64,000 bases of DNA from Streptomyces lucensis JCM 4490 (GCF_014650035.1 NZ_BMUE01000007.1:186001-250000), one strand, 5' to 3'; counted from the first letter of the stretch, positions 8,501-16,772 are shown. Notes: generated from the letters alone by a model not told the origin. Translations and numbers: made by a program.

Positions 8501-10036
8501 GCCGCCCAAGGTGTGCGCCAGTGCCGCCATCGACGCGCCGGGCGTGTGCTCCAGGGCGCCGAGCAACTCGCCGATGTGCTCCTGAAGCAGCTCCGGGCCG
8601 CCCGCTGAGATCAGGACGAGCTGGGGTTCGGGCACGGCCTGGGTGCCCGCCGGCCGCCGTACGGGGGCCGGGGCGGGCGCCTGCTGCAGGACCACGTGGA
8701 CGTTCGTACCGCCGAAGCCGAATGAGCTGACGGCGGCGCACCGCGGGGTGCCGCCGTCCGGCCACGGCTGGACCGCACCGGCGACGCGCAGGCCGGCGGC
8801 GTCGAGCCCGAGACCCGGATGAGGGGTGAAGTCCGGCTGTGGCACGACCGTACGGTGGTGCACCACCAGAGCGGTCTTGATCAGCCCCGCGATGCCCGCC
8901 GCGGACAGCGAGTGCCCGATGAGCGCCTTGACCGAGGACAGGTAGCTCAGGCCGGGGTCCTCGTCCGGGTACTCCTCGCGCAGCCGGCGCAGCGCCTCCA
9001 CCTCGACGCGGTCGCCGACCGTGGTTCCGGTGCCGTGCGCTTCGATGAACCCCACGGCGGAGGGCGGCAGGCCCGCGTCGGCGTACGCGCGGCGCATGGC
9101 CCGCAGCTGTCCTTCCGACGTGGGGCTCAGGGGGCCGGGGGTGAGGCCGTCGTTCGCCGAGCCGATGCCCTTGATGACGGCGTAGACACGGTCACCCGCG
9201 GCGAGCGCGTCCATCAGGGGCCGTACGATGACCGCGCCGGCCCCCTCGCCCAGGACGAAGCCGTCGGCCCGTTCGTCGAACGGGCGGCACACCCCGTTGG
9301 CCGACAGCGCGCCGAGACGGGAGAAGCCCACGAGGCTGTCCGGCGTGAGACTGAGGTAGACACCGCCGACGACGGCCATGGTGCAGGTGCCCTGGCGCAG
9401 GTGGAGTACCGCCTGTTCGAGGGCGATCAGCGAGCTGGAGCACGCTGCGTCGACAGCGAAGCTGGGGCCGCCCAAGCCGAAGTGCCGGCTCACGGCGGCG
9501 GGCGCCATGTTGACCAGGCTTCCCGGAAGGGCGAAGGAGTCGGCGACCGCGAGCTGTGCCACGGCCCGGTCCTTGATCGCCTGCGCGAGGGCGGGGTCGG
9601 ACGATCCCTCGGCGATGCCGCGTGCTCTCAGGCTTGCCGTCAGCAGCTCCCTGTAGTCGGACGCCGACAGGCCGAAGAAGACGCCCGTGCTCTCCCGGTC
9701 GAAGCCGCCCCGGCCGAGCCCCGCGTCGTCGAGGGCCTCACGGGTGACGTCGAGCATCAGCCGGTGCTGCGGGTCCATGGCCCCCGCACGGCGGGGTGGC
9801 AGACCGTAGTGCGAGGCGGCGAAGCGGTCCACTTCGTCGAGGAAGGCGACCTGGTCGGTGTAGGCGGTGTCGGGGGCGGACCGGTCGACGGGGTCGTGGA
9901 ACGCGGCATGGTTCCAGCGCTCCTCCGGGACGGGGGCGAACCGCTGCTCCGCGCCGAGGAGGAGCCGCCAGTACGCGCGAGTGTCGTGGGCGCCGGGGAA
10001 ACGGCAGCCGAGGCCGACGACGGCGATGTCATTCAT
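5510..10036 (-). CDS. Hybrid type I PKS: KS-AT-ACP-alpha-oxoamine synthase
   Basis: The protein is 1508 residues. The ketosynthase occupies about residues 1-430, with Cys199 in DAACSSSL, His334 in EAHGTGT and a His in KALIGHSLSAAG. The acyltransferase spans about 555-870, with Ser659 in GHSLGEF and an SAFHS motif closest to malonyl-type HAFH. The ACP lies about 1015-1085, with Ser1052 in LGFDSLM. A PLP-dependent alpha-oxoamine synthase occupies about 1110-1508, with DEAHSIGVLG and Lys1349 in GTLSKSLAG. No KR, DH, ER or thioesterase is present. By family logic, KS-AT performs one elongation and the terminal domain releases the chain by decarboxylative condensation with an amino acid, giving an alpha-amino ketone. 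RedN/PigH of prodiginine pathways (ACP-ACP-oxoamine synthase) is a precedent for the release step. A linker rich in Gln/Ser/Pro separates AT and ACP. Starter acid and amino acid cannot be read from the sequence. Confidence 0.9.
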   Translation of the reverse strand: MNDIAVVGLGCRFPGAHDTRAYWRLLLGAEQRFAPVPEERWNHAAFHDPVDRSAPDTAYTDQVAFLDEVDRFAASHYGLPPRRAGAMDPQHRLMLDVTREALDDAGLGRGGFDRESTGVFFGLSASDYRELLTASLRARGIAEGSSDPALAQAIKDRAVAQLAVADSFALPGSLVNMAPAAVSRHFGLGGPSFAVDAACSSSLIALEQAVLHLRQGTCTMAVVGGVYLSLTPDSLVGFSRLGALSANGVCRPFDERADGFVLGEGAGAVIVRPLMDALAAGDRVYAVIKGIGSANDGLTPGPLSPTSEGQLRAMRRAYADAGLPPSAVGFIEAHGTGTTVGDRVEVEALRRLREEYPDEDPGLSYLSSVKALIGHSLSAAGIAGLIKTALVVHHRTVVPQPDFTPHPGLGLDAAGLRVAGAVQPWPDGGTPRCAAVSSFGFGGTNVHVVLQQAPAPAPVRRPAGTQAVPEPQLVLISAGGPELLQEHIGELLGALEHTPGASMAALAHTLGGRELLPSRLAIVANDAAAFTERLRRARKQLAQGARGDLGDSAFAADTPLSPAERRVAFVFPGQGSQQPGMLRALNQRFAGFRRVVGALGAVAGTDVSGLLYGGCTHEEARRRLAATEVCQPVLGTVQIAATQLLATCGVTPALALGHSLGEFAAAAAAGFLTAEETVRLLAHRGAVMQDAETESRGGMLAVQADRHTCRRLVRGIDDVWLACFNHARQIVVSGTEEGLAALRRVCAEAGIAASVLEASSAFHSPRLTRADDAMRADLARRPLGTPRLPFVSAVSGTMCGEPGRLRELWARHSSGPVHFDDAVRSAYDAGARVFLQVTGGGSLLASVRRNLTGHDDVHVVAACTAPDDTWAFPRALARLAVLGVPVDPRTLVREEDRRPLDLPVARLEERSYWVRRPGPGREPGKSQPQSQSQSPAHSQPQPTTGNSVVHASGRATDNPATETPMHELLDLIQQQVTLLRHLNDTLSAKDTATADALPRPTAASAEASAPPGPCPAPEAEEAVLEHIGRVSAFPVEQLRAGQLLVEDLGFDSLMLTDLFTSLKARWPSLTIDERCARPTVGSITAMIREDAAEDGAPPPEEQRRIECFPEVTAHHERIDGLGELRLPNPYFLVHDGGMTDRTVVDGRELVSFSGYNYLGLATHPKVGEAVKEAVDQYGTSASASRLLSGTRPPHLGLESELARTLGTDDAITLTSGHATNVTVIGHLVGPGDLIVHDALAHDSILQGCKLSGATRRPFPHNDAAALDALLTGIRHQYRRVLVVVEGVYSMDGDIADLPALVPVKHRHGALLMVDEAHSIGVLGATGRGVGEHFDVERPDVDLWMGTLSKSLAGCGGYVAANRAVVDYLRYTAPGFVYSAGMTPANAAASLAALRLMRAEPERLARLGENAALFLRLARGAGLDTGGSEGTPIVPCVVGDSAETLRLARALFEQGISVNPILHPAVPEELARLRFFLTCEHTPEQIRYTVAALAGQLRRAGGADIAPAA

Positions 10037-10106
10037 GGGAAACCTGCTTCGGTTCTGGCGTCCGGTACGGACAGCCGGCGGGGGAGGGATGGTGAGGGGA
10101 CGGGGG

Positions 10107-12404
10107 TCAGGGAGGTGAGGGGGGTGGCGGCCGCGTACGGGCGGCGGGTGTGCCGGTGTCGTGCCTGCGTGCGCGGGCCGGCGGGGGAGGCGGCTGAGCC
10201 GGCCCGGACAAGGCGCGTCCGCCGGAAGGCCGCCCGGTGCGCGTGCGTCCGGCGAACGGCCACGGGGCCCACCAGTTCAGTCCGCCGGCGAGGCGCATGA
10301 ACGCCGGCACGAGGACACCGCGCACGAGGCTCGCATCGAGCAGGACGCCCAGGCCCGCCCCGATCCCGAAGAACTGCAGGAGGGCCACCTGGGAGGTACC
10401 GAAGGCGAGGAGCGTGAAAGCGAGCAGGGCGCCCGCTGTCGTGACGATGCCGCCGGTGCGGGCGACACCGTTCACGATCGCGTCGGCGGTGTCCTGTCCG
10501 GCGTCGTGCGCCTCCTTGATGCGGGCCAGGACGAAGACCTCGTAGTCCACCGAGAGCCCGAAGACGACGCAGAACAGCAGCACCGGCATGGTCGTGCTGA
10601 GCGGCCCGGGAGTGAACCCCAGCAGCGTCCGCAGGTGCCCGGACTGGAAGACCCACACCATGGCGCCGAGAACGGCGGCGAGGCTCAGGCAGTTCAGCGC
10701 GATCGCCTTCAGCGGCAGCAGGAGGCTGCGGGAGAAGAGGAACAGCAGCAGGAACGTACTGCCGGCGATCACGGCCGCGGCGACGGGCAGCCGCCCGGCG
10801 ATGGTGTCCTTCGCGTCGACGAGCGCGGCGCTCGGACCGCCGACGTGGATCTCGGTGTCCGGGGGCGTCGGTGTCCCGCGGACAGTGCGGACCAGGCGCT
10901 GGGCGGCGTGCGAGTGCGGGTCGGCCGACGGCACCACCGAGAACAGCGCGGGAGCGTCGGGACCGGACGGCAGGAGGTGGGTCGCCGCGGAGCCCGCGGG
11001 AGCCACCCGAATGCCGTGCCGCCACACTCCGGACGGGCCGACGACCTCGGCCACGCCGGGCAGTGCGGACAGCTCGGGCGCGTAGTCGCGCGCTGTCTGG
11101 GGCGTGGGACTGGTGAAGACCACCGTGAGGGCGTCGGCGCTCCCTCGGTCGAAGTGGCCGCGCAGCAGGTCACCGGCCTGCCGGCTGGACGTGGTCCGGG
11201 GCAGCGCCCGGTCGTCGGGAGTCGCGAATCCCGCGTGGGTGAAGGGTGCCGCGAGCGTCGCCAGCAGGGCGAGCACCGGCAGTGCGGCGAGCACCGGGTG
11301 GCGTACGACGCACCGTGCCAGCCGCTCCCAGAACCGCGACGCGGAGCCGGCCCGGGTCCTGCGGCGCCAGGGCACCGCCCACGCGTTCACGCGGCGGCCG
11401 AGCAACGCCAGCAGCGCCGGCAGTACCGTCACGGCGGCGACCGCGGCAACGGCCACCACGGCGATGCCGGCGTAGGCGAAGGAACGCAGGAAGTACGGCG
11501 GAAAGAGGAGCAGCGCCGCCAGCGCCGCACAGACCGTGGCGGCGCTGAAGAAGATGGTGTGGCCCGCGGCGCGTGCCGTCCGCCGGGCGGCCTCTCGGGA
11601 CTCGTGCCCGGCGGTCAGTTCCTCCCGGAACCGGGAGACGATCAGCAGCCCGTAGTCGATGCCCAGGCCGAGTCCGAGCGCGGTGGTCAGGTTCAGCGCG
11701 AACACCGACACGTCGGTGACGCCGCCGAGAAGGCTCAGGGCCAGCAGGGTCCCGCCGATCGCCAGGACACCGATCAGCAGCGGCAGGACCGCCGCCATCA
11801 CGCTGCCGAACACCAGGACCAGGAGCAGGAGGGTGCCGGGCAGGACGACGGCCTCGGCCCGTCTCAGGTCCGAGGCGGCGAGATCATGCATCTCCTGGTC
11901 GGCCAGGGCCGTGCCGCCCACGTGCACGGTGACGCCCGAGCGGTCCGAGCGGCCCGACCGGCCGGACAGCGCCGCGCGCACCCGCTCGGCACGCGGGCCG
12001 ATCTGCTCACCGTCGCCGTCGACATGCGCGATCAGCAGCGCCGAGCGGCCGTCGCGGCCGCGCAGCTCCGCCGGCCCGCCGCTCCAGTAGGAGGACACGT
12101 CGCCCACGTACGGCTGGGCGGCCAGGCGCCGGGTCAGTACGCGTCCCTCGGTGCGCGCGGCGGGGTCGTCGACACCGCCGTGGCCGACCCGCACGACGAC
12201 GACCAGGTTCGCGGACGTGCCCTGGTACGGCGCGGTCACGCGGGCCACGAAGCTGGAGTCGGAGGCGGGGTCGTCGTACCCCTGCGTCTTCAGCCGGCCC
12301 GTCGCCGACGAGCCCACGACCAGCGACAGGACGAGGAAGCCGAGGGCGGCCAGCAGCACGCATCGGGGGCGACGGGTGGCGAAGCAGCCAAGCCAGCGGT
12401 ACAT
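10107..12404 (-). CDS. MMPL/RND superfamily transporter
   Basis: The protein is 765 residues from the ATG at 12402-12404, which has AAAGGAGG a few bases upstream; the frame stays open further upstream but has no better start. It has the two-fold MMPL layout: TM1, an extracellular loop, then six clustered TMs, repeated. The proton-relay Asp-Tyr pairs typical of the family are in GLGIDYGLLIVSRF (first half) and FGLSVDYEVFVLARI (second half). MMPL proteins export lipids and lipid-like polyketides across the inner membrane using proton motive force. It is the first gene of the operon, 70 bp before the PKS/oxoamine synthase, so it probably exports that product or gives self-protection. Confidence 0.88.
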   Translation of the reverse strand: MYRWLGCFATRRPRCVLLAALGFLVLSLVVGSSATGRLKTQGYDDPASDSSFVARVTAPYQGTSANLVVVVRVGHGGVDDPAARTEGRVLTRRLAAQPYVGDVSSYWSGGPAELRGRDGRSALLIAHVDGDGEQIGPRAERVRAALSGRSGRSDRSGVTVHVGGTALADQEMHDLAASDLRRAEAVVLPGTLLLLVLVFGSVMAAVLPLLIGVLAIGGTLLALSLLGGVTDVSVFALNLTTALGLGLGIDYGLLIVSRFREELTAGHESREAARRTARAAGHTIFFSAATVCAALAALLLFPPYFLRSFAYAGIAVVAVAAVAAVTVLPALLALLGRRVNAWAVPWRRRTRAGSASRFWERLARCVVRHPVLAALPVLALLATLAAPFTHAGFATPDDRALPRTTSSRQAGDLLRGHFDRGSADALTVVFTSPTPQTARDYAPELSALPGVAEVVGPSGVWRHGIRVAPAGSAATHLLPSGPDAPALFSVVPSADPHSHAAQRLVRTVRGTPTPPDTEIHVGGPSAALVDAKDTIAGRLPVAAAVIAGSTFLLLFLFSRSLLLPLKAIALNCLSLAAVLGAMVWVFQSGHLRTLLGFTPGPLSTTMPVLLFCVVFGLSVDYEVFVLARIKEAHDAGQDTADAIVNGVARTGGIVTTAGALLAFTLLAFGTSQVALLQFFGIGAGLGVLLDASLVRGVLVPAFMRLAGGLNWWAPWPFAGRTRTGRPSGGRALSGPAQPPPPPARARRHDTGTPAARTRPPPPSPP

Positions 12405-13188
12405 GCCGCCTCCTTTCGGGTTCGTGCCCACCGCGATGGGTCGCACGGAAGGTCGGCTGCCACCGTCCCCCGGGAACGAGGAGGCGCCCCAGCCCCGAAC
12501 GTTCGTTACTTGACGGAGAGCGGATCGCGCGGTACGGGGCGTCACGCGGCACGGGGCGTCGCGCGCCGGACCGACGGCGGAGCCCGCCCGCATCGCTTCG
12601 CGAACCTGTGCGAGACAACGTGTCCCGTCGTCGCCGGCGACAGGGGCGAGCAGGGGGGTTGCTTCGGCACATCTCGCAGCGCACGTCCTCGACCAGCGCG
12701 TGCCGCGGTTCTCCTTGGCGGACAGACCGAACAGCCGAGGCTCTCCGGACAGGGAGCGCACCAAGTGTGTGATCTTGCCGAGGTGTTCGTCGCGGACCGC
12801 GGCGGGCACGTAGGCGCCCGGGACAGGACGCTTTCGTGTAGCGGCGCCTCCGGCGGTGCCGTCAACTGCCCGTGCCACGGGCGCGAAAGACGGCAGGCAG
12901 GACCGCGATCGGGTCACCGACTGCCAGGCACGGCCCGGAGGGCATGAGAAAACGCTGCCGCATACTTCAACCGCCCCGTCAACTGCCGCACTTCACCAGT
13001 CACAACTTGCGGCGGAACTTGCCCCGAAAGAGGATGTAATCACCAGGTCGGGCATTTTCACCAAGAGCCGTGACACCGTGGTGGCGATCGACATCACGCC
13101 GCCGACCCCCTCCTTCGCCCGACCGCCGGCCGACGGCTGGGTACGCGCTCGCCCTCGCGGTGAGAGACACGCGTCTGAAGGAGACACC
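12405..13188. other. Divergent intergenic region between the MMPL operon and the protease gene
   Basis: About 780 bp. Frames are open on both strands because of the GC content, but no recognised protein was found in them. The region must hold the promoters of both flanking transcription units. It contains the CGAACGTTCG palindrome described separately. Confidence 0.45.
12496..12505. promoter_or_regulatory. CGAACGTTCG palindrome, candidate operator of the MMPL-PKS-PPTase operon
   Basis: A perfect 10-bp palindrome lies 92 bp upstream of the MMPL start codon, in the region where the operon promoter should be. GAACGTTC cores are common in regulator operators, but the site is short and no regulator gene is adjacent, so this is only a candidate. 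Confidence 0.35.
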
Positions 13189-14247
13189 ATGAACGCGCCG
13201 GCCGAGAGCGGGACAGCCGTGCCCCGCTACTGCGCCCAACCTCCGCAGACCCAGCCAGTCCTGCGCCCGGACCTCAGCCCGAACCGATCGAGGGCCATAC
13301 TCCTGGTCCGCACCAAGTGGATCAACGGCACGGTCCTGCACTACGCCTTCCTCGACCAAGGCGGTGACATCGGAGGCCCGGAGCAGCTGGACGAGGTCCG
13401 GCACGCCTTCCAGGCATGGAAGGCCCTCGGGATCGGGCTGGAGTTCCAGGAGGTCGCCGATCCCGGCGACTCCGAGATCCGCGTCCTCTTCCGGGAGAGT
13501 GAGGGGTCCGCGTCGTACGTCGGCCGGGACAATCTGGGCATCGCCACGACCGAGCCGACCATGACGTTCGGCTGGGACCTGACCAGCCCGTACGGCAAGG
13601 CCACCGCGCTGCACGAGATCGGGCACGCGTTCGGCTTCGCCCATGAGCACCAGAACCCGTTCGCGGGCATCGTCTGGGACGAGGAGAAGGTCTACGCGGA
13701 CCTCGCCGGACCACCCAACAACTGGCCCCACGAGGTCACGTTCAACAACATCCTGCGCAAGCTGTCGCAGAACGAGGTGACGGGTTCCACCTGGGACCCC
13801 GACTCCATCATGGAGTACAGCTTCGGGCCGGGACTCATCGTTCGTCCGGAAGCCTACCGCGGCGGCATCCCGGAGACGCTGGGCCTGTCCGCCGCGGACA
13901 AGGAGCGTGTGCTCCAGTGGTACCCGCCGATCGTCGCCCAGCCGGCCAGACTCCAACCGTTCCAGTCGGCGCCGGTGCAGCTCGCCACCGGGGGTCAGGC
14001 CGACTTCGAGATCATTCCACCGGAGACCCGGAGGTACCAGGTGGGCACGTTCGGCAACAGCGACGTCGTCCTGGCCCTGTTCGAGGACACCGCCGACGGC
14101 CTGCGGTACGTCACCGCCGACGACGACAGCGGACAGGACCGAAACGGCCGCCTTGATGTCAAGCTCGTGAAGGACCACCGTTATGTGGCTCGGGCCCGCC
14201 TGTACTCCAACTGGGGCAACGGCTCGATCGCGCTCATGTACTGGTGA
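13189..14247 (+). CDS. Astacin-like (M12A-type) zinc metalloprotease with C-terminal beta domain
   Basis: The protein is about 352 residues from the ATG at 13189 (GAAGGAG about 7 bases upstream); the open frame extends further upstream without a better site. The zinc-binding motif HEIGHAFGFAHEH fits HExxHxxGxxH, and the Met-turn is DPDSIMEYSFG. Both are hallmarks of metzincins close to astacins. The C-terminal ~95 residues look like a PPC-type beta-sandwich (ETRRYQVGTFGNSDVVLALF, acidic DDDSGQDRNG). No N-terminal signal peptide is visible, which is unusual for this family; it could be exported by another route or act in the cytoplasm. It is divergent from the MMPL operon. Confidence 0.85.
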   Translation: MNAPAESGTAVPRYCAQPPQTQPVLRPDLSPNRSRAILLVRTKWINGTVLHYAFLDQGGDIGGPEQLDEVRHAFQAWKALGIGLEFQEVADPGDSEIRVLFRESEGSASYVGRDNLGIATTEPTMTFGWDLTSPYGKATALHEIGHAFGFAHEHQNPFAGIVWDEEKVYADLAGPPNNWPHEVTFNNILRKLSQNEVTGSTWDPDSIMEYSFGPGLIVRPEAYRGGIPETLGLSAADKERVLQWYPPIVAQPARLQPFQSAPVQLATGGQADFEIIPPETRRYQVGTFGNSDVVLALFEDTADGLRYVTADDDSGQDRNGRLDVKLVKDHRYVARARLYSNWGNGSIALMYW

Positions 14248-14458
14248 GCGGTGGTGGCCGCGCGAGGTTCTCGGACGTGGACCGGTACCTCAAGGGGCAC
14301 AGGTCCAAGGACGAGACCTGACTGCGCATCGAATGCAACCGTGCTGGCGGCCCGTGCGCACAGATCCACCGGTGAGACTCGACTACCGCGCGCGAGGCTC
14401 CTGCAGCGAGACTTCGACCAAGGCCCTGTCACCGGTCATCGGTAGGGTGACCGCCGTG

Positions 14459-14992
14459 ATGGTGGGCACCGAAGAGACACGGCTGATCGTGCTGCGGGGA
14501 AACAGCGCCTCGGGGAAGTCGTCCGTCGCGGCTGGCCTCCGCGAGAGGTTCGGCCGCGGCCTGGCCCTGGTCGGCCAGGACAACCTCCGCCGCATCGTGC
14601 TCCGTGAGCACGACCGGCCGGGAGCGGCGAACATCGGCCTGATCGACATGACGGCCCGCTACGCCCTCGACGCCGGGTTTCACGTCGTGGTCGAAGGCAT
14701 CCTCTATGCCGCTCACTATGGTGACATGCTCGCGGCGCTGCGCGCCGACCACCGCGGCCCGACCCACGGCTACTACCTGGACGTGCCGTTCGACGAAACC
14801 CTCGTCCGGCATGCCACCAAGCCGATCGCCGATGACGTCGACGAGACCCAACTGCTCGACTGGTACCGGCCGCGCGATCTACTGCCCGACGGACGCGAGA
14901 CGGTCATCGGCGCCGCCAGTGCCCTGCACGAGACTGTCGATCGCATCATGCTCGACACCGGGTTGGCCCACCTGCCCCCGCTGGAGCGCTGA
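14459..14992 (+). CDS. P-loop kinase (zeta-toxin/chloramphenicol phosphotransferase-like)
   Basis: The protein is about 177 residues. Walker A is GNSASGKSSVA near the N-terminus, followed by GLALVGQDNLRR and a later DVPFDETLVRH segment, a layout seen in small AAA/kinase proteins such as zeta toxins and antibiotic phosphotransferases. In-frame GTG codons lie just upstream (14447, 14456), so the exact start is uncertain; the ATG at 14459 is conservative. No antitoxin-like partner is adjacent, so a toxin role is not supported. It is probably a small-molecule or nucleoside kinase of unknown substrate. Confidence 0.75.
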   Translation: MVGTEETRLIVLRGNSASGKSSVAAGLRERFGRGLALVGQDNLRRIVLREHDRPGAANIGLIDMTARYALDAGFHVVVEGILYAAHYGDMLAALRADHRGPTHGYYLDVPFDETLVRHATKPIADDVDETQLLDWYRPRDLLPDGRETVIGAASALHETVDRIMLDTGLAHLPPLER

Positions 14993-15183
14993 CCGATGCA
15001 CCGGTGGGACGACTGCCGCACCACCGGCGGGCTCAGCGGGGTGCGATCGCTTCGCGTACCTCATCTGTCTCCAGCCCGGCTTCAGGTGGTCGCCGGCATC
15101 GACGTTCCTCCTTACCGGCGGCGAACGCCGATGCCGCTGCAACAACGGTCCGCGACGGAGGGCGGCGTACCTCGATTCCTCGC

Positions 15184-15501
15184 TCACTCGCGCGCGACAT
15201 GCTCCTTGAGCCACCGCAGCAACGCCGCGAACTCCGGGGACATGTCCGTGTCCGACTGGACGAGAACGGACGAGTGGCCGCCCTGCTCGACCGTGATCGA
15301 GTAGCTCATGGCATCCGGTGCACGCCTTGGGGGCTCCGGGGCTCCCGCCGTCGCCGCAGTCGCCGGAACGGCCGCGGCCACCAGCCGGGACAACTCGGCC
15401 GCAGCGCTCTCGGGCAGGGCATGGGTGTCCACCACGTCCGGCGGGAGGCCGGCGAGGAAAGGCGCCGCCAGCCCGCCGTGCGTCGACAAAGTGACCCTCA
15501 T
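15184..15501 (-). CDS. Emfourin-like inhibitor of M4 metalloproteases
   Basis: The protein is 105 residues from the ATG at 15499-15501. It begins MRVTLSTHGGLAA, contains a central MSYSITVEQGG strand and ends SPEFAALLRWLKEHV. Small proteins of this shape encoded directly after protealysin-like proteases are emfourin-type inhibitors. Here the gene starts 74 bp after the stop of the M4 protease gene, on the same strand. There is no signal peptide. The expected role is to keep the protease inactive inside the cell. The assignment rests on the pattern plus the neighbour. Confidence 0.72.
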   Translation of the reverse strand: MRVTLSTHGGLAAPFLAGLPPDVVDTHALPESAAAELSRLVAAAVPATAATAGAPEPPRRAPDAMSYSITVEQGGHSSVLVQSDTDMSPEFAALLRWLKEHVARE

Positions 15502-15575
15502 GGCACCTCTCAGCCGTCCGCCGCTTCCGCTGTTCCCGTAGAGGTACCCGGCGTCGGCCGCTGGGCACCTCGACG

Positions 15576-16772
15576 TCAACCGCCGGCCGTCACACGTCCC
15601 TTGAGCGCGGCCACGTCCCGGCTCAGCTCCTGCACCTGGGCCGTCAGCGCCCTGACCGCCGCGGTCGCGTCCCCGTTGCGGCCTGCTGTGCGATTGCGCG
15701 CCCTTGCGAGCCCGGCCGAGACCCCGGTGATCGAGATGCCGACCTCCTGCCACGCCCCCAGCACGGCCATCTGTTCGGCGCTGCCGGCCTCGTACAGCTC
15801 TCCGGCCTTCCGGTACGTGGTGTCCGCGAACTCCTGGAACCGCGTCTCACTGTTGGACGCCTTGAGAGCCTCGAACCAGATGAGCCCGGCCGCCTCCCAC
15901 GAGTATCCGCCGATGGTTGCGGCCGTCAGGTAGAACGCCTTGTTCGGAATGCCGGAGTTGTAGTGCACCGCACCCCAGTCACCCTCGTAGGTGTCCGGCA
16001 TGTTGACGTACTTGGACATGTGGTCCGGCTGCGGGTCCTTGCCGTACTTCTCGGTGTTCCACGCATGCCCGGGCGCCTTCATCGACCGCAGCGCATCGGC
16101 CTCGATCTGAGGCGTGAAGACCTCACGGCCGATCAACCAATCAGCCTGCTCGGCCGTCTGACCCAGCGTCCACTGCTCGACCATCGCTCCGAACACGTCC
16201 GACATCGACTCGTTCAGGGCGCCGGACTGGTTGTGATACTCGAGCCCCGTGGTGTGCTCGGTCACCCCGTGCCCCAGTTCATGGGCGATCACGGAGATCG
16301 AGCCAGTGAGGTCGGAGAAGAGGCGGCCGTCCCCGTCACCGAACACCATTTCGCGCCCGTCCCAGAAGGCATTGGCGAACTCGTGGCCATAGTGGACGTA
16401 CCCGTTCAGGCGCATCCCGTGACCGTCGATCGAGTTCCGGGCGAACACCTGTTGGAAGAAATCCCGCGTCTTGCCGAGCATGTCGAATGCCCGGTTGACG
16501 GACGCGTCGGTCGACTCCGGCCCGTCCTCGGACCGCGCCAGAACCGCGAAGGGCAGAGACGTGGTGTTTCGGCAGTCGTAGATCGTCCTACGAGCGTTGC
16601 CGGGAGTGGCGACACCGGGGAAGGCTGCCCGGACCGCTCGCTCGCCCCGCAGGTGGGCAGTGGTGAGCATGGTGTTCAGCGCGGCCTGGCGGACCTCACG
16701 GTCGTCACTTCTCAGTGCTCTTTCGAGCAGATACGGAGGGGTTATGCATTGGTGTCGAAAATCGCTGGTCAT
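15576..16772 (-). CDS. M4 family (protealysin/thermolysin-like) metalloprotease
   Basis: The protein is 398 residues from the ATG at 16770-16772. The zinc motif is HELGHGVTEH, the third ligand is in NESMSDVFG, and the catalytic-His region is in AVHYNSGIPNKAFYL. The N-terminus (SDFRHQCITPPYLL, with a Cys followed by PPY) matches the short protealysin-type propeptide; no secretion signal is present, as is usual for that branch. The C-terminal ~40 residues form a helical tail (ALTAQVQELSRDVAALKGRV) not seen in thermolysin. The downstream emfourin-like gene supports the assignment. Confidence 0.9.
   Translation of the reverse strand: MTSDFRHQCITPPYLLERALRSDDREVRQAALNTMLTTAHLRGERAVRAAFPGVATPGNARRTIYDCRNTTSLPFAVLARSEDGPESTDASVNRAFDMLGKTRDFFQQVFARNSIDGHGMRLNGYVHYGHEFANAFWDGREMVFGDGDGRLFSDLTGSISVIAHELGHGVTEHTTGLEYHNQSGALNESMSDVFGAMVEQWTLGQTAEQADWLIGREVFTPQIEADALRSMKAPGHAWNTEKYGKDPQPDHMSKYVNMPDTYEGDWGAVHYNSGIPNKAFYLTAATIGGYSWEAAGLIWFEALKASNSETRFQEFADTTYRKAGELYEAGSAEQMAVLGAWQEVGISITGVSAGLARARNRTAGRNGDATAAVRALTAQVQELSRDVAALKGRVTAGG

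Noticed and set aside
5510..10036. Long plus-strand open frames opposite the PKS/oxoamine synthase gene (e.g. 6041-7513 and 8819-10300)
   Set aside because: They are shadows of the real gene: GC-rich DNA lacks stops on the opposite strand, and their products are low-complexity (Arg, Gly, Val, Glu rich) with no domains.
12405..12917. Upstream extension of the MMPL frame (to 12917)
   Set aside because: The extension has no membrane-protein features, and a strong AAAGGAGG site precedes the ATG at 12404.
10161..12947. 928-codon plus-strand frame opposite the MMPL transporter
   Set aside because: Antisense shadow with highly repetitive Arg/Gly/Gln-rich product and no membrane segments, whereas the minus strand gives a complete MMPL protein.
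14459..14992. Zeta-type toxin of a toxin-antitoxin pair
   Set aside because: No small antitoxin-like gene is adjacent; the P-loop kinase call alone is safer.
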